Positions 45,037-54,283 of a stretch of 64,000 nucleotides of DNA are shown here, piece by piece. A program made the translations under genes and the position numbers. Location of the stretch: NCBI RefSeq assembly GCF_023015885.1, contig NZ_JALKBE010000001.1, forward strand, positions 62,001-126,000, written 5' to 3'. How positions within the stretch are numbered: the stretch's first letter is position 1; each line of letters begins with the position of its first letter. The notes under the pieces are model-generated. The model was not told where the DNA came from, made no database searches, and saw only the letters and a program-made list of their open reading frames with translations. The DNA is from Aliiroseovarius sp. S1123 (GTDB lineage: Bacteria > Pseudomonadota > Alphaproteobacteria > Rhodobacterales > Rhodobacteraceae).

Positions 45037-45066
45037 AAAGGCCCGAGGCGATCTGCCCGGGCCTTT
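45037..45066. terminator. Shared terminator of trkH and the convergent gene
   Basis: Stem aaaggcccg (45037-45045) with cgggccttt (45058-45066). It is flanked by an A run on the left and T on the right, so it can act on both strands. Confidence 0.82.
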
Positions 45067-45087
45067 CTGCATTCTATGCGCCTCGGA

Positions 45088-46920
45088 TCAGTTCCAGCAG
45101 CTGACCAGAACCGTCATGTCGGCGGCCTTGGTGTTCAGCTCGACCGGATCGACCGAGGTGACGCTGTCCGTCGTGTTGGTCGCAACACCGTTTGCGGCAA
45201 GGAAGGCGGCTACGGTGCCCGCATCCATTGCAAAGCTTGTGTCGGTGGGCAGGGTGCGCCCTGTGGTGCCACCGGCGGGCAGCAGCATTCCCATCACGGA
45301 ACCACCCGCGTCCAGAACCGGGCCGCCTGCATCGCCGGGCAGGGCGGCAAGGGTCAGGCGGGAAAGCTCAGCCTCGCCGTTCAGGCCGGTCAGCTCGGAC
45401 AGGGTGCCGAAAGTCAGGCTGGGCGCGCTCAGACGACCCTCGTAGGAAAAGCCCGCCACGGCCACGTCCGATTTCAGGCGCGGCTCGGTGGTCAGGAAGG
45501 ACGCGAACGAGATCGGCGCCTGCGCGGTGGCGGGTTCCAGCAGGGCCAGACCCAGCGCGTCGTCCGTTGCGACCACATTGGCGTCAAACTCGTTGTTGAC
45601 CGAGATGCGGGCGCAAGACTGCACGGCCTCGGTCGTGGTCAGGATGCGCCCGGCGCCATCCACATAAAAGCCCGAGCGCGAGTATTCTGGCGTGCGGATG
45701 TCCAAGCCGGACAGCAGATCAAGGCTCTGCGTCGCGTCATCCAGCCCGGCGTCGTCGGCCAGTGCCTGCGCACCCAGCGACGCAAAGCTTGCCTTCATGT
45801 CACGCAGCGCCAGATCGCGGCGCTTTTCATCGCCCTTGGGCCAGACCAGCGTGAAACCTTTCACGGTGCCGTCCGCCAGCTTGACCTGTGTGAAGGACGA
45901 GATCTTGTCGTCAGCCCCTTCAATGGTGAACCCGTTCTTGCCACGCTCGCGCGGGCCGTCGGTCGGGACGATTTCCAGCGTTTGCAGGATGTCATACAGG
46001 CCAAACAGTGTGTTCTGATCGCCGGTCTGGCTGATCATCACCAGTTGGACATCGCTGTCGCCCTTGGTTTTGAAATGCACGAAGGGGGCTTCATAGCGGT
46101 CAAACTCGACCATGCCGGCGGGGATCGCCATGGCAATGCCCGCGTTCTGATCCTCGAACGGGGCCATGCCAAGCGCGTCCAGCACAGACTGATAGCTGTC
46201 CAGAAGTACAGCGCGCTGGCGGGTGGTCAGCACGCCGGTCGGGTCATAGCCCTTGTCCGTCTGCCACGCCGCCATCGAGCGGCGGGTGCCTGCGCCGAAT
46301 GCACCATCAATGGCCGAGGTGTAGTACCCTTCCCACTGCAGCGCGACCTGCAGGGCCATGCGTGCCTCCCGGTCCAAAGCCCGCTCGCTTGCTTGGGCTT
46401 CGCGCTTGGTTTCGTCTTGAATGACGATGGCGGGTTGGGCCGGGGTGGCCGGGGCAACGGCGACTGTTTCCGTCCGCGGTTCTGGGGCAGTTTCAACCGC
46501 GGGCGCCTCGATTGGCGCGGCAGTCAGAGCACTTGCGCCCACAGGCCAGTATTGCTGGCGGAACTTGTTGGGCAGCGCGATGAAGCTGTCTTGCGGGATC
46601 AGGCCCGCGTTCTTCAGGTTGCGCAGCTGCACCTCTGCGGCGCGCTCGGTGTACGGTCCCAATACGATGGCGTACCAATTTCCACCGATGCGAAATCCGC
46701 TTACGCCTTCCAGACGACCTGCATAGGCGCGGGCGCGTGCCTCGGCCTCGCTCAGCGTTGGTTGGGCCTCCACCTGGATCCACCGCACTGCCTGGCCGCT
46801 TGTGGCTTGCTGTGCCGCAGCCGGTACCGCCGTTAGCAGCGCAACGGCGCTGGTGGTGGACACCGAGGTCACGATGGGAAGAAGGCCGGTGGCCAAGGCA
46901 AAGGCAAATTTATTGGTCAT
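45088..46920 (-). CDS. Exported SPOR/PG-binding protein with triad-less trypsin-like domain
   Basis: A 610-residue exported protein. Signal peptide about 1-36 (ending AVPAAAQQ). A SPOR-like segment follows (about 44-110; GGNWYAIVLGPYTERAAEVQ), a Pro/Ala linker, then a peptidoglycan-binding helical repeat (about 185-235; YYTSAIDGAFGAGTRRSMAA). The last 190 residues look like a trypsin-2 fold (SGFYVDGAGRILTTTEAVQS to AALPGDAGGPVLDAGG), but where His, Asp and Ser are expected I read Glu431, Gly457 and Ala531 (GDAGGP). It is therefore probably an inactive wall-binding pseudoprotease. It is often annotated as a serine protease, which the sequence does not support. Confidence 0.82.
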   Translation of the reverse strand: MTNKFAFALATGLLPIVTSVSTTSAVALLTAVPAAAQQATSGQAVRWIQVEAQPTLSEAEARARAYAGRLEGVSGFRIGGNWYAIVLGPYTERAAEVQLRNLKNAGLIPQDSFIALPNKFRQQYWPVGASALTAAPIEAPAVETAPEPRTETVAVAPATPAQPAIVIQDETKREAQASERALDREARMALQVALQWEGYYTSAIDGAFGAGTRRSMAAWQTDKGYDPTGVLTTRQRAVLLDSYQSVLDALGMAPFEDQNAGIAMAIPAGMVEFDRYEAPFVHFKTKGDSDVQLVMISQTGDQNTLFGLYDILQTLEIVPTDGPRERGKNGFTIEGADDKISSFTQVKLADGTVKGFTLVWPKGDEKRRDLALRDMKASFASLGAQALADDAGLDDATQSLDLLSGLDIRTPEYSRSGFYVDGAGRILTTTEAVQSCARISVNNEFDANVVATDDALGLALLEPATAQAPISFASFLTTEPRLKSDVAVAGFSYEGRLSAPSLTFGTLSELTGLNGEAELSRLTLAALPGDAGGPVLDAGGSVMGMLLPAGGTTGRTLPTDTSFAMDAGTVAAFLAANGVATNTTDSVTSVDPVELNTKAADMTVLVSCWN

Positions 46921-47068
46921 GGATCCTCGTCGCCCTAAAGGCAAATTAGGCTGAATTTCGCGCAAGTAACACATCGGCACCCGCGAAGGTCAATATCGCC
47001 GCGCCGCCTTTCGGAAATTTATGGCGTGCTAGGGCAGGAAAACCCAACCCTTGTGCCCGTTTCCCGCG

Positions 47069-47097
47069 TTGACCCTGTCGGGGCCAACGCCTATTGA
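47069..47097 (+). promoter_or_regulatory. Sigma-70 promoter of glyQ
   Basis: -35 TTGACC (47069-47074) and -10 TATTGA (47092-47097) with a 17-base spacer, placing the start near 47104, 31 bases before the glyQ ATG. Confidence 0.68.
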
Positions 47098-47134
47098 GTG
47101 GCAGACTTTGTACAAACCAGTTCAGGGCAGCGCC

Positions 47135-48079
47135 ATGGCCACGACCAAGACCAAACCGCAATGCTTTCAGGAAATCATCCTGCGGCTTCAGAACTACTGG
47201 GCTGAAAAGGGCTGCGCGGTAATGCAGCCCTACGACATGGAGGTCGGCGCGGGGACGTTTCACCCGGCCACCACGTTGCGCTCGCTTGGCTCGCAGCCTT
47301 GGGCCGCAGCTTACGTGCAGCCGTCGCGCCGCCCGACCGATGGCCGCTATGGTGAAAACCCGAACCGCTTGCAGCATTATTATCAGTACCAAGTGCTGAT
47401 CAAACCCAGCCCGCCCAACCTGCAAGAGCTGTATCTTGGATCGCTCGAAGCGATCGGCATCGATATGGAGCTGCACGACATCCGCTTTGTGGAAGACGAC
47501 TGGGAAAGCCCCACCTTGGGCGCCTGGGGTCTGGGTTGGGAGGTCTGGTGTGATGGTATGGAAGTCAGCCAGTTCACCTATTTTCAGCAGGTCGGCGGAC
47601 ATGACTGCAAACCTGTCTCGGGCGAGCTGACCTATGGTCTGGAACGTCTGGCGATGTATGTGCTGGGCGTCGATCACGTGATGGACATGCCGTTCAACGC
47701 GCCGGATGCGCCGATTGCGCTGACTTATGGCGATGTATTCAAGCAGACCGAAGAAGAATACGCCCGCTGGAACTTTGACGTGGCCAACACGGATGTCCTG
47801 CTGCGCCATTTCGAGGAATCCGAGGCCGAGTGCCGCATGATCCTCGATCAGGCCTATGACGACCCCAAGACCGGCAAGCGCATCATCATGGCGCACCCGG
47901 CCTATGACCAGTGCATCAAGGCCTCGCATCTGTTCAACCTACTGGATGCGCGCGGCGTGATCTCGGTCACGGAACGTCAGGCCTATATCGGGCGTGTACG
48001 CGCGCTGTCCAAGCTGTGCGCCGATGCCTTCGTGCAGACCAGCGCCGCTGGCTGGACACCGGAAGGGGACGCGGCGTGA
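47135..48079 (+). CDS. glyQ: Glycine--tRNA ligase alpha subunit
   Basis: A 314-residue class II synthetase subunit carrying the catalytic core: [60 protein letters not shown] (motif 2) and [14 protein letters not shown] (motif 3). Works as a heterotetramer with GlyS. The start at 47135 is the family-typical MxxxxxxCFQEII. Its last codons overlap the GTG start of the DUF6446 gene. Confidence 0.96.
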   Translation: MATTKTKPQCFQEIILRLQNYWAEKGCAVMQPYDMEVGAGTFHPATTLRSLGSQPWAAAYVQPSRRPTDGRYGENPNRLQHYYQYQVLIKPSPPNLQELYLGSLEAIGIDMELHDIRFVEDDWESPTLGAWGLGWEVWCDGMEVSQFTYFQQVGGHDCKPVSGELTYGLERLAMYVLGVDHVMDMPFNAPDAPIALTYGDVFKQTEEEYARWNFDVANTDVLLRHFEESEAECRMILDQAYDDPKTGKRIIMAHPAYDQCIKASHLFNLLDARGVISVTERQAYIGRVRALSKLCADAFVQTSAAGWTPEGDAA

Positions 48080-48543
48080 GCGGCCGTCTGGTAGGGACAT
48101 TTATCGTGGGAATTGCCCTTATTGCTGGCGTGGCGATCTATTGGTTGCAGCTGTACGCCTTTTATGACGAAGTTTCGGCCGAGGACGGCATCCGCATGAC
48201 CAATCTGGTCACCGGTCAGCCTGAAATCGTGCTTTATGACAGCTTCCAAGGCATCGACGCCGACAGCTCGCCCCTGCGCTATCGTGGCTGTTTCACCACG
48301 ACGATGAGCCTTGCCATGCTCACCGAGACATTCGAGCACTACGAGCATGCGACACCCCTGACCGCGCCCCGCTGGTTTGACTGCTTCGATGCAGTGGCCA
48401 TTGGTGCGGCGATCGAAAGCGGCGAAGCCTTGGCCTTTTTGGGCGAACGCGACATCAAAGATGGGGTCGACCGCGTCGTCGCCATTTACCCTGATGGCCG
48501 GGGCTTTGCCTGGCATCAGTTGAACGACAAATATAGCGAGTAA
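48076..48543 (+). CDS. DUF6446 family membrane-anchored protein
   Basis: A 155-residue protein with one N-terminal helix (about 5-23, [20 protein letters not shown]) and a small extracytoplasmic domain containing two Cys ([12 protein letters not shown] and [10 protein letters not shown]) that might form a disulfide. It starts with GTG overlapping the glyQ stop (GTGA) and ends 5 bases before glyS, so it is locked between the two subunits of one enzyme. I recall DUF6446 as restricted to this bacterial group; the function is unknown. Confidence 0.8.
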   Translation: MSGRLVGTFIVGIALIAGVAIYWLQLYAFYDEVSAEDGIRMTNLVTGQPEIVLYDSFQGIDADSSPLRYRGCFTTTMSLAMLTETFEHYEHATPLTAPRWFDCFDAVAIGAAIESGEALAFLGERDIKDGVDRVVAIYPDGRGFAWHQLNDKYSE

Positions 48544-48548
48544 GCGAT

Positions 48549-50768
48549 ATGCCTGACCTGCTGATTGAACTCTTTTCCGAAGAAATCCCGGCCCGTATGC
48601 AAACGCGCGCGGCTGAGGATCTGAAGAAGCTCGTGACGGATGGCCTGGTCGAGGCTGGCCTGACCTATGCGGGTGCTGCTGCTCTGTCGACGCCACGTCG
48701 CTTGACGCTGGCCGTGGAAGGCTTGCTGGCCCAATCGCCGGACACGCGCGAAGAGCGCAAGGGTCCGAAAGTGGGGGCACCGGACAAGGCCATCGAAGGT
48801 TTCCTGCGCGGTGCAGGTGTGACCCGCGATCAGTTGGAAGAGCGCGACACCCCCAAGGGTGCGGTCTATTTCGCCACAATCGAAAAGACGGGTCGCCCCG
48901 CGGCCGAGATCATCGCCGAGGTTCTGGAAAACGCCATCCGCAACTTCCCGTGGCCCAAGTCGATGCGCTGGGGATCAGGCAGCCTGCGTTGGGTGCGCCC
49001 GTTGCACTCGATCCTTTGCATTCTGTCGGACGATGCAGGCGCCACCGCGGTGCCGCTTGATGTGGACGGCATCGCCTCGGGCGACACCACCGAAGGCCAC
49101 CGCTTCATGGCGCCGGGCCGTTTCGCTGTGACTGGCTTTGCCGATTACGAGGCCAAGCTGAAAGCCACCAAGGTGATCTTGTCGCCTGCCGAGCGCGCCG
49201 ATCACATCTGGGCCGACGCGCAAAGCGCTGCCTTTGCGCAGGGGCTTGAGATCGTGGAAGACAAAGGCCTGCTGGCCGAGGTCGCCGGTCTGGTCGAATG
49301 GCCCGTTGTGCTGATGGGTGACATCGCCGAGGACTTTATCCACCTGCCGCCCGAGGTGCTGCAAACCTCGATGAAAGAGCACCAAAAGTTCTTTTCCGTG
49401 AAGAATCCGAAAACGGATCGGATTGAGAAGTTCATCACCGTTGCCAACCGCGAAACCGCGGACCACGGCGCGACCATTCTGGCAGGGAACCAGAAGGTGC
49501 TGTTTGCCCGTCTGGCAGACGCCAAGTTCTTCTGGGAAAACGACATCCGCGTGGCCGAAGCTGGCGGTCAACCGTGGCTGGATAGCCTTGCCAACGTGAC
49601 CTTCCACAACAAGCTGGGCACGCAGGCGGACCGGATCAACCGGATTGCTGTACTTGCACGCGCGTTGGCCCCGTATGTGGATGCTGATGCCGATCTGGTC
49701 GAAAAAGCTGCGCGTTGGGCCAAGGCCGATCTGTCGTCGGAAATGGTCTATGAGTTCCCCGAGCTTCAGGGCCTCATGGGCAAATACTATGCCGCACCCG
49801 CTGGCTATTCGTCCGAGGTCGCCTTCGCGGCGCTTGAACACTACTCGCCGCTTGGTCCGTCCGATGACGTGCCCTCGGCCCCGGTGTCGGTTGCTGTCGC
49901 ACTGGCCGATAAGCTGGACACGTTGACCGGCTTCTGGGCGATTGACGAAAAACCTACCGGATCGAAAGACCCCTTCGCCTTGCGCCGCGCTGCACTGGGT
50001 GTCATCCGCCTTGTGCTGGACAACAACCTGCGGGTCGCGCTGGACAAGCTGTTTGACGCGCATTTGCTGCGCGTTGAGAACCAACTTGACCCCGCGCTTT
50101 CGGAAGAAAACGTTCAGGAGCTTTTGAACGAAATCGCAGATCACGGCGTGTTTGGTGCCGCTTTTGAAGCGGTAAAGGGGAAGCTCGGCGAACTACCTGC
50201 TACCGCGTTTCTGGCTCTTGAAAACAAAATTCCGGATGCATCCGACGATCTGCTGTCGTTCTTCCACGACCGTCTAAAGGTCTATTTGCGCGACAAGGGC
50301 ATTCGCCACGACGTGATCGACGCCTGTCTTGCCATGCCCGGCAATGACGACCTGACGCTTCTGGTCAAACGGGCCGAGGCCTTGGCCACCTTCCTGTCGA
50401 CCGAAGACGGCGAGAACCTGATCCAAGGCGTGAAGCGCGCGTCGAACATCTTGGCGCAAGCCGAGGAAAAAGACGGTGTCGAGTATTCCTATGGGGCGGA
50501 TGTGAAATTTGCCGAGGACGACAGCGAAAAGGCTCTGTTCGCCGCGCTTGACGCTGCCGAAGCTGCGATCACGCCCGCGATGGAATCCGAGGATTTCGCT
50601 GCTGCCATGACCGCGATGGCTGCCTTGCGTGCACCGATCGACGCATTTTTCGAGGCCGTGCAGATTAATGCAGACAAACAGGTGATCCGACGCAACCGTC
50701 TGAACCTGTTGTCGCGCATTCGCATGATCTGTGGTGGCGTGGCGGATTTGTCGAAAATCGAGGGCTGA
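48549..50768 (+). CDS. glyS: Glycine--tRNA ligase beta subunit
   Basis: A 739-residue beta subunit, which binds tRNA-Gly. Begins PDLLIELFSEEIPARMQTRA as in the family. Contains SMRWGSGSLRWVRPLHSILC, PPEVLQTSMKEHQKFFSVKN, an HD-like region (ADLSSEMVYEFPELQGLMG, LADKLDTLTGFWAI) and a C-terminal anticodon-binding DALR-type domain ending RRNRLNLLSRIRMICGGVAD. Length is normal. Intergenic repeat copy C follows the stop. Confidence 0.96.
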   Translation: MPDLLIELFSEEIPARMQTRAAEDLKKLVTDGLVEAGLTYAGAAALSTPRRLTLAVEGLLAQSPDTREERKGPKVGAPDKAIEGFLRGAGVTRDQLEERDTPKGAVYFATIEKTGRPAAEIIAEVLENAIRNFPWPKSMRWGSGSLRWVRPLHSILCILSDDAGATAVPLDVDGIASGDTTEGHRFMAPGRFAVTGFADYEAKLKATKVILSPAERADHIWADAQSAAFAQGLEIVEDKGLLAEVAGLVEWPVVLMGDIAEDFIHLPPEVLQTSMKEHQKFFSVKNPKTDRIEKFITVANRETADHGATILAGNQKVLFARLADAKFFWENDIRVAEAGGQPWLDSLANVTFHNKLGTQADRINRIAVLARALAPYVDADADLVEKAARWAKADLSSEMVYEFPELQGLMGKYYAAPAGYSSEVAFAALEHYSPLGPSDDVPSAPVSVAVALADKLDTLTGFWAIDEKPTGSKDPFALRRAALGVIRLVLDNNLRVALDKLFDAHLLRVENQLDPALSEENVQELLNEIADHGVFGAAFEAVKGKLGELPATAFLALENKIPDASDDLLSFFHDRLKVYLRDKGIRHDVIDACLAMPGNDDLTLLVKRAEALATFLSTEDGENLIQGVKRASNILAQAEEKDGVEYSYGADVKFAEDDSEKALFAALDAAEAAITPAMESEDFAAAMTAMAALRAPIDAFFEAVQINADKQVIRRNRLNLLSRIRMICGGVADLSKIEG

Positions 50769-50770
50769 CC

Positions 50771-50832
50771 CTCTTCCTCTTGCTCAAATACCTCGGGGTG
50801 AGGCCGCAGGCCGAGGGGCAGCGCCCCTTACC
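50771..50832. repeat. Roseobacter-type intergenic repeat, copy C
   Basis: Starts just after the glyS stop: ttcctcttgctcaaatacct, then cggggtgaggccgcaggccg, then aggggcagcgcccctta. Same three-block order as the copies at 26681 and 40044. Here both flanking genes are on the plus strand, so the element follows a stop codon even when the genes are not convergent. Confidence 0.7.
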
Positions 50833-50909
50833 CTTTCCGCATTTGTCCGATGCCCCCCTTGTGTGACGCCGCATCCGCGTTATGGTGACGGATGAAAGGC
50901 GGTGCTGCG

Positions 50910-53468
50910 GTGCAGAAAAATCAAGACATGGGTTTCACGGAAATCACCCCGACGGCAGAGATTGAAACGTCTCGGCACGGCGGGCGGGCGAAGTGCCTGC
51001 AGCGGCTAATCCGGCTGGATATGCCGGTACCGCGCACGGTGGCGCTTGATTTTGACGCAGTGCATGGCGTCTCGGCGGGGGACTTGCCCGATCTGGACGC
51101 AATGTTGGCGCTGTTTGGGTCTGATCCGTTGGTGTCGGTTCGTCCGTCATCCGAGGATCCGGACTGGGGTGGGCCGGGGGCCATTCTGAACATCGGGATG
51201 AATGACAAGGTCCATGCGCATCTGATTGAGTCCCATGGGGAAACCGCAGCCAATGCGCTGTATTTGCGCTTCATTCAGTCCTATGCAGTGCATGTCGGGC
51301 GTCTGGACCCGGATGAGTTCGACGCGCTCACGACCCCGACGGCAGACACGCTGCGCGAAGCCTTGGAGCTTTATGAGGAAGAGACCGACGAGTATTTCCC
51401 GCAGGACCCAAAGGTTCAGTTGAAGGAAATCCTGCGCTCGATGGCGCGCGCTTGGGAAGGCACGACAGCGCGGCTGTTGCGTCAGGCCAAAGGTGCGCCT
51501 GCGGATGCAGGGCTTGGTCTTGTCGTGCAGCAGATGGTGCTGGGCGTCGGGCAGGGGATTTGCGGCTCGGGTGTGATCCAGTTCGTGAATGGCACCACCG
51601 GGCATCGCGAAATCCGCGGGCGCTATCTGTGCAAAAGCCAAGGGCGCGATGCGTTGGCGGGGGCAGAAGACCGCGATGTCATGTATTTGACCAAGGACCC
51701 GCGGGGCCGGTCCATTGAAGAGGTGCTGCCGCAGAATTTTGCAGACCTTGTGCGCTATGGCGATTTCTGTCGCGCCCGGCTGCGTGAAGAGATGGAGATC
51801 GAGTTCACGATCGAAAACGAAGCGCTGTTCATTTTGGATGCGGTCCGTGTGCCGCGGTCCGAACGGGCCAATGTGCGTATTGCGGTGGGACTGGCCAAGG
51901 ACGAGATCATCACCCGCTCCGAGGCCGTTTTGCGCATCCCGCCCCGCGCGCTGGCCGAACTTTTGCACAGTCAGATTGACCCGAACGGCACCCGCGACCA
52001 CTTTGCCAGCGGCATCGCGGCCAGCCCGGGGGCGGCGACGGGCAAGATCGTGTTCAATGCGCGCGCGGCGCAGACATTGGCGTCGCAGGGCGAAAACTGC
52101 ATTCTGGTGCGCCGGGAAACCAGCCCTGAAGACATTCGCGGGATGCATGCGGCCAAGGGTATCCTGACCATTCGTGGCGGCATCACCAGCCACGCCGCTG
52201 TGATTGCGCGTGGCCTTGGTTTGCCATGTGTGGTTGGCGCCGGGGACTTGACCTTGAATAAGCGCAAGGGCGAGTTGGTCAATTCGGATGGACGTACGCT
52301 ACGCGAAGGTGACGTGATCTCGATTGATGGTAGCGCAGGCGAGGCGCTGGTTGGCTCGGTCGATATGTTGCCGCCTGAACTGGGCGAGAGCTTCCAAACC
52401 CTGATGACATGGGCGGACGAACTGCGCGACATCGGGGTGCGCGCCAATGCCGATACGCCCCCAGATGCCCGTAACGCGCGGATGTTTGCCGCCGAAGGGA
52501 TCGGGTTGTGCCGGACCGAACATATGTTCATCGACGATGACCGCCTTCTGGCCATGCGCGAGATGATCTTCGCCGATCACGCGGATGATCGTCGGGCGGC
52601 ACTTGATCGCCTACTGCCGATGCAGCGCGCGGATTTCACCGAGCTGTTCGAGATCATGCAAGGCCAGCCGGTTTGCATCCGTCTGTTCGACCCGCCTCTG
52701 CACGAGTTCCTTCCGCATGGCCGCGAAGGCCTTCGTGAGCTGGCCGAGGCCTTGGACCTACCGCTGAAGGATGTCGAGCGCCGCGTTGCTGGACTGCGCG
52801 AATTCAACCCGATGCTGGGCATGCGCGGGGTGCGTCTTGGTGTCACGGTGCCCGAAATCTATGACATGCAGGCGCGTGCGATTTTTGAAGCGACCGTCGA
52901 GGCCTCGAAATCTGGGGCGCCCGTGGTGCCCGAGGTGATGATCCCGCTGGTCTCGGCCAAGCGCGAGGTCGAGATTGTGAAGGCGCGGGTCGACGCTGTC
53001 GCGGCCGCCGTGCGGATCGAACAGGGGGCTGACTTCACCTTTCGTCTGGGCGTGATGGTTGAAACGCCACGTGCCGCCCTGCGTGCAGGCGAAATTGCGC
53101 AGCACGCCGCGTTTATGTCCTTTGGTACCAATGACTTGACCCAGATGACCTATGGTCTGTCGCGCGATGATGCAGGGCGTTTTATGGGGCAATACGTGGC
53201 TCAGGGTGTGTACGAAGAAGACCCGTTCCACATGCTGGATGCTGATGGTGTCGGAGAGCTGTTGAAGATCGGTGCCGAGAGGGGACGGGCGGAAAACAGC
53301 GACCTGACCCTGTCGATCTGTGGCGAACATGGCGGTAACCCGGAAAGCATTCGCTTCTGTCGCGATGTGGGGTTTGACTATGTCTCGTGCTCGCCCTTTC
53401 GGGTGCCAGTGGCCCGTCTGGCGGCGGCCCATCTGGCGATCACATCTCCGAAACCTAATGTAACGTAG
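50910..53468 (+). CDS. Divergent PPDK-like PEP-utilising enzyme
   Basis: About 852 residues. C-terminal PEP/pyruvate barrel (GICGEHGG form as SICGEHGGNPESIRFCRDVG; catalytic Cys in YVSCSPFRVPVARLAAAHL) and the swivelling phosphohistidine domain (RGGITSHAAVIARGLGLPC) match pyruvate phosphate dikinase. The N-terminal nucleotide domain is unusual: the canonical SVRSGARVSMPGMMDT stretch reads SVRPSSEDPDWGGPGA here, followed by LNIGMND. It may be a diverged paralogue with altered phosphoryl donor or control. GTG 50910 has aaaggcgg 7 bases upstream; ATG 50892 would add six residues. Confidence 0.8.
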   Translation: MQKNQDMGFTEITPTAEIETSRHGGRAKCLQRLIRLDMPVPRTVALDFDAVHGVSAGDLPDLDAMLALFGSDPLVSVRPSSEDPDWGGPGAILNIGMNDKVHAHLIESHGETAANALYLRFIQSYAVHVGRLDPDEFDALTTPTADTLREALELYEEETDEYFPQDPKVQLKEILRSMARAWEGTTARLLRQAKGAPADAGLGLVVQQMVLGVGQGICGSGVIQFVNGTTGHREIRGRYLCKSQGRDALAGAEDRDVMYLTKDPRGRSIEEVLPQNFADLVRYGDFCRARLREEMEIEFTIENEALFILDAVRVPRSERANVRIAVGLAKDEIITRSEAVLRIPPRALAELLHSQIDPNGTRDHFASGIAASPGAATGKIVFNARAAQTLASQGENCILVRRETSPEDIRGMHAAKGILTIRGGITSHAAVIARGLGLPCVVGAGDLTLNKRKGELVNSDGRTLREGDVISIDGSAGEALVGSVDMLPPELGESFQTLMTWADELRDIGVRANADTPPDARNARMFAAEGIGLCRTEHMFIDDDRLLAMREMIFADHADDRRAALDRLLPMQRADFTELFEIMQGQPVCIRLFDPPLHEFLPHGREGLRELAEALDLPLKDVERRVAGLREFNPMLGMRGVRLGVTVPEIYDMQARAIFEATVEASKSGAPVVPEVMIPLVSAKREVEIVKARVDAVAAAVRIEQGADFTFRLGVMVETPRAALRAGEIAQHAAFMSFGTNDLTQMTYGLSRDDAGRFMGQYVAQGVYEEDPFHMLDADGVGELLKIGAERGRAENSDLTLSICGEHGGNPESIRFCRDVGFDYVSCSPFRVPVARLAAAHLAITSPKPNVT

Positions 53469-53541
53469 ATCGCGCGGGACTAGACGTAAGGGCGACAAAC
53501 ACCTAGGTGTCCCGGCGAAATTGTCAGGGACGTGTTGTTTT

Positions 53542-54192
53542 ATGCGTATCACTTGGAAATCGCAGCTTTTGGCTGTTATCGCCGTGGCGGCGGGTGCGCT
53601 GGCGCCCGCCTTGGCCTCGGATTCTGAACCGGTGTCGTCCCCCTTTGGGGCCGCCCTGATGCAAGAGCATTCGGGGCTTGGCGCAATGGGAAGCGCGAAG
53701 CTGAGCGCGATTTCGGTGCTGCCGATGATGCGAAAGTCCGGGTCAGATAGCTTTGAACGCTCGGTCGCGTGGTTGTCTGCGCAGCCTGTTCCGAAACAGG
53801 ATGCCGAATGGACCTGCCTGACCGAAGCGCTGTATTTCGAGGCTCGTGGTGAAAGCATGTATGGCCAATTCGCTGTGGCCGAAGTGATCTTGAACCGCGT
53901 TGACCATCCGAGCTTCCCGAACACGATCTGTGGTGTCGTCAACCAAGGTACCGGCAGGAAATTCGCCTGCCAGTTCACCTATACTTGTGATGGCCGGGCC
54001 GAGCATATCACCGAGATTGCCATCCATGACCGTTTGGGCCGTATTGCGCGCGCGATGATCGACGGTGCGCCGCGTGACCTGACGCTGGGGGCGACGCACT
54101 ACCACACCAAAGCTGTCGCTCCACGCTGGGCACGTGCCTTCCAGAAAACCGCGTCTATCGGTGTGCATCGATTCTATAAGATGCCCGGGTAA
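53542..54192 (+). CDS. SleB-type cell wall hydrolase
   Basis: A 216-residue exported protein with a signal peptide (about 1-23, LLAVIAVAAGALAPALAS) and a C-terminal Hydrolase_2 domain: CLTEALYFEARGESMYGQFA with the catalytic Glu, VAEVILNRVDHPSFPNTICG, FACQFTYTCDG and GATHYHTKAVAP. Related enzymes cleave peptidoglycan as lytic transglycosylases (spore cortex SleB, CwlJ), here acting in the periplasm of a Gram-negative cell. ATG 53542 begins the signal; a TTG seven codons upstream is less likely. Confidence 0.9.
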   Translation: MRITWKSQLLAVIAVAAGALAPALASDSEPVSSPFGAALMQEHSGLGAMGSAKLSAISVLPMMRKSGSDSFERSVAWLSAQPVPKQDAEWTCLTEALYFEARGESMYGQFAVAEVILNRVDHPSFPNTICGVVNQGTGRKFACQFTYTCDGRAEHITEIAIHDRLGRIARAMIDGAPRDLTLGATHYHTKAVAPRWARAFQKTASIGVHRFYKMPG

Positions 54193-54283
54193 AGGCGCCT
54201 GATCGCGCTGATCCGTCGCTTTGGGCTGGCGTTTCGGGGCGGGTTCGGGGCATGGTCCTGCCAAGTTAAATTGGGGACATGCA

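Noticed and set aside
52758-53978. 406-codon minus-strand frame spanning ppdK-like and sleB
   Set aside because: It crosses two good genes on the other strand and resembles no family.
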